A stretch of 6,434 nucleotides of DNA from Bacteroidota bacterium (lineage in GTDB: Bacteria; Bacteroidota; Bacteroidia; Chitinophagales; UBA2359), in contig JAHDCM010000007.1 of the NCBI GenBank assembly GCA_020629895.1, positions 12,310 to 18,743 on the forward strand, read 5' to 3'. The notes under the pieces were generated by a model. It made no database searches, had not been told where the DNA came from, and saw nothing but the letters and a program-made list of their open reading frames with translations. Below, one piece after another: positions 6,379-6,434 of the stretch. Every line of letters begins with the position of its first letter. Position 1 is the first letter of the stretch. Position numbers and translations under genes: made by a program.

Positions 6379-6434
6379 TCGTATTATTGGAAAGTCACGC
6401 ATCTGTTGACTTGCTATCCATAATTTCTGACTTA

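Noticed and set aside
6395..6434. Possible 3' end of a minus-strand gene entering from the right edge, ending with the TGA at 6395-6397
   Set aside because: Only about a dozen codons are inside the window, two frames are equally open, and nothing recognisable is encoded. The downstream sequence is needed.
4944..6434. A direct repeat of the tRNA-Leu 3' end as an attachment site
   Set aside because: I looked for a second copy of the T-arm and acceptor sequence downstream and saw none in this window; it could still lie beyond the edge.

Overview
The window looks like chromosomal DNA from a member of the Bacteroidota. Evidence: a TAnnTTTG-type promoter element ahead of the tRNA, no clear Shine-Dalgarno sites, a very long secreted TPR protein of a kind common in that phylum, and moderate GC with an AT-rich accessory patch. 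The genus cannot be named from the sequence.

Left part (1-4688): two divergently transcribed genes share an intergenic region of about 110 bp. The minus-strand gene encodes a 1042-residue exported protein made almost entirely of TPR-like helical hairpins. The plus-strand gene encodes a 473-residue exported protein with an unrecognised N-terminal beta-rich region followed by two C2-like domains. Both proteins should act outside the cytoplasm. Their sharing a pathway is only inferred from adjacency.

Middle (4689-4989): a short non-coding stretch carries a good Bacteroidota-type promoter, a complete tRNA-Leu with anticodon GAG, and a strong Rho-independent terminator.

Right part (4990-6434): immediately after the tRNA the DNA becomes strikingly AT-rich. 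It holds a 327-residue protein with an N-terminal TIR-like domain and an unrecognised C-terminal domain. A 60-residue, very lysine/asparagine-rich small ORF follows on the same strand, then a perfect 11-bp-stem palindrome. The tRNA-adjacent position, the composition change and the TIR domain together suggest a horizontally acquired defence-type cargo. The TIR protein lacks an obvious catalytic glutamate at the place where TIR NADases carry one. With its uncharacterised C-terminal half and small partner, it is the best candidate here for an undescribed system. No transposase, integrase, CRISPR array or second attachment site is visible in the window.
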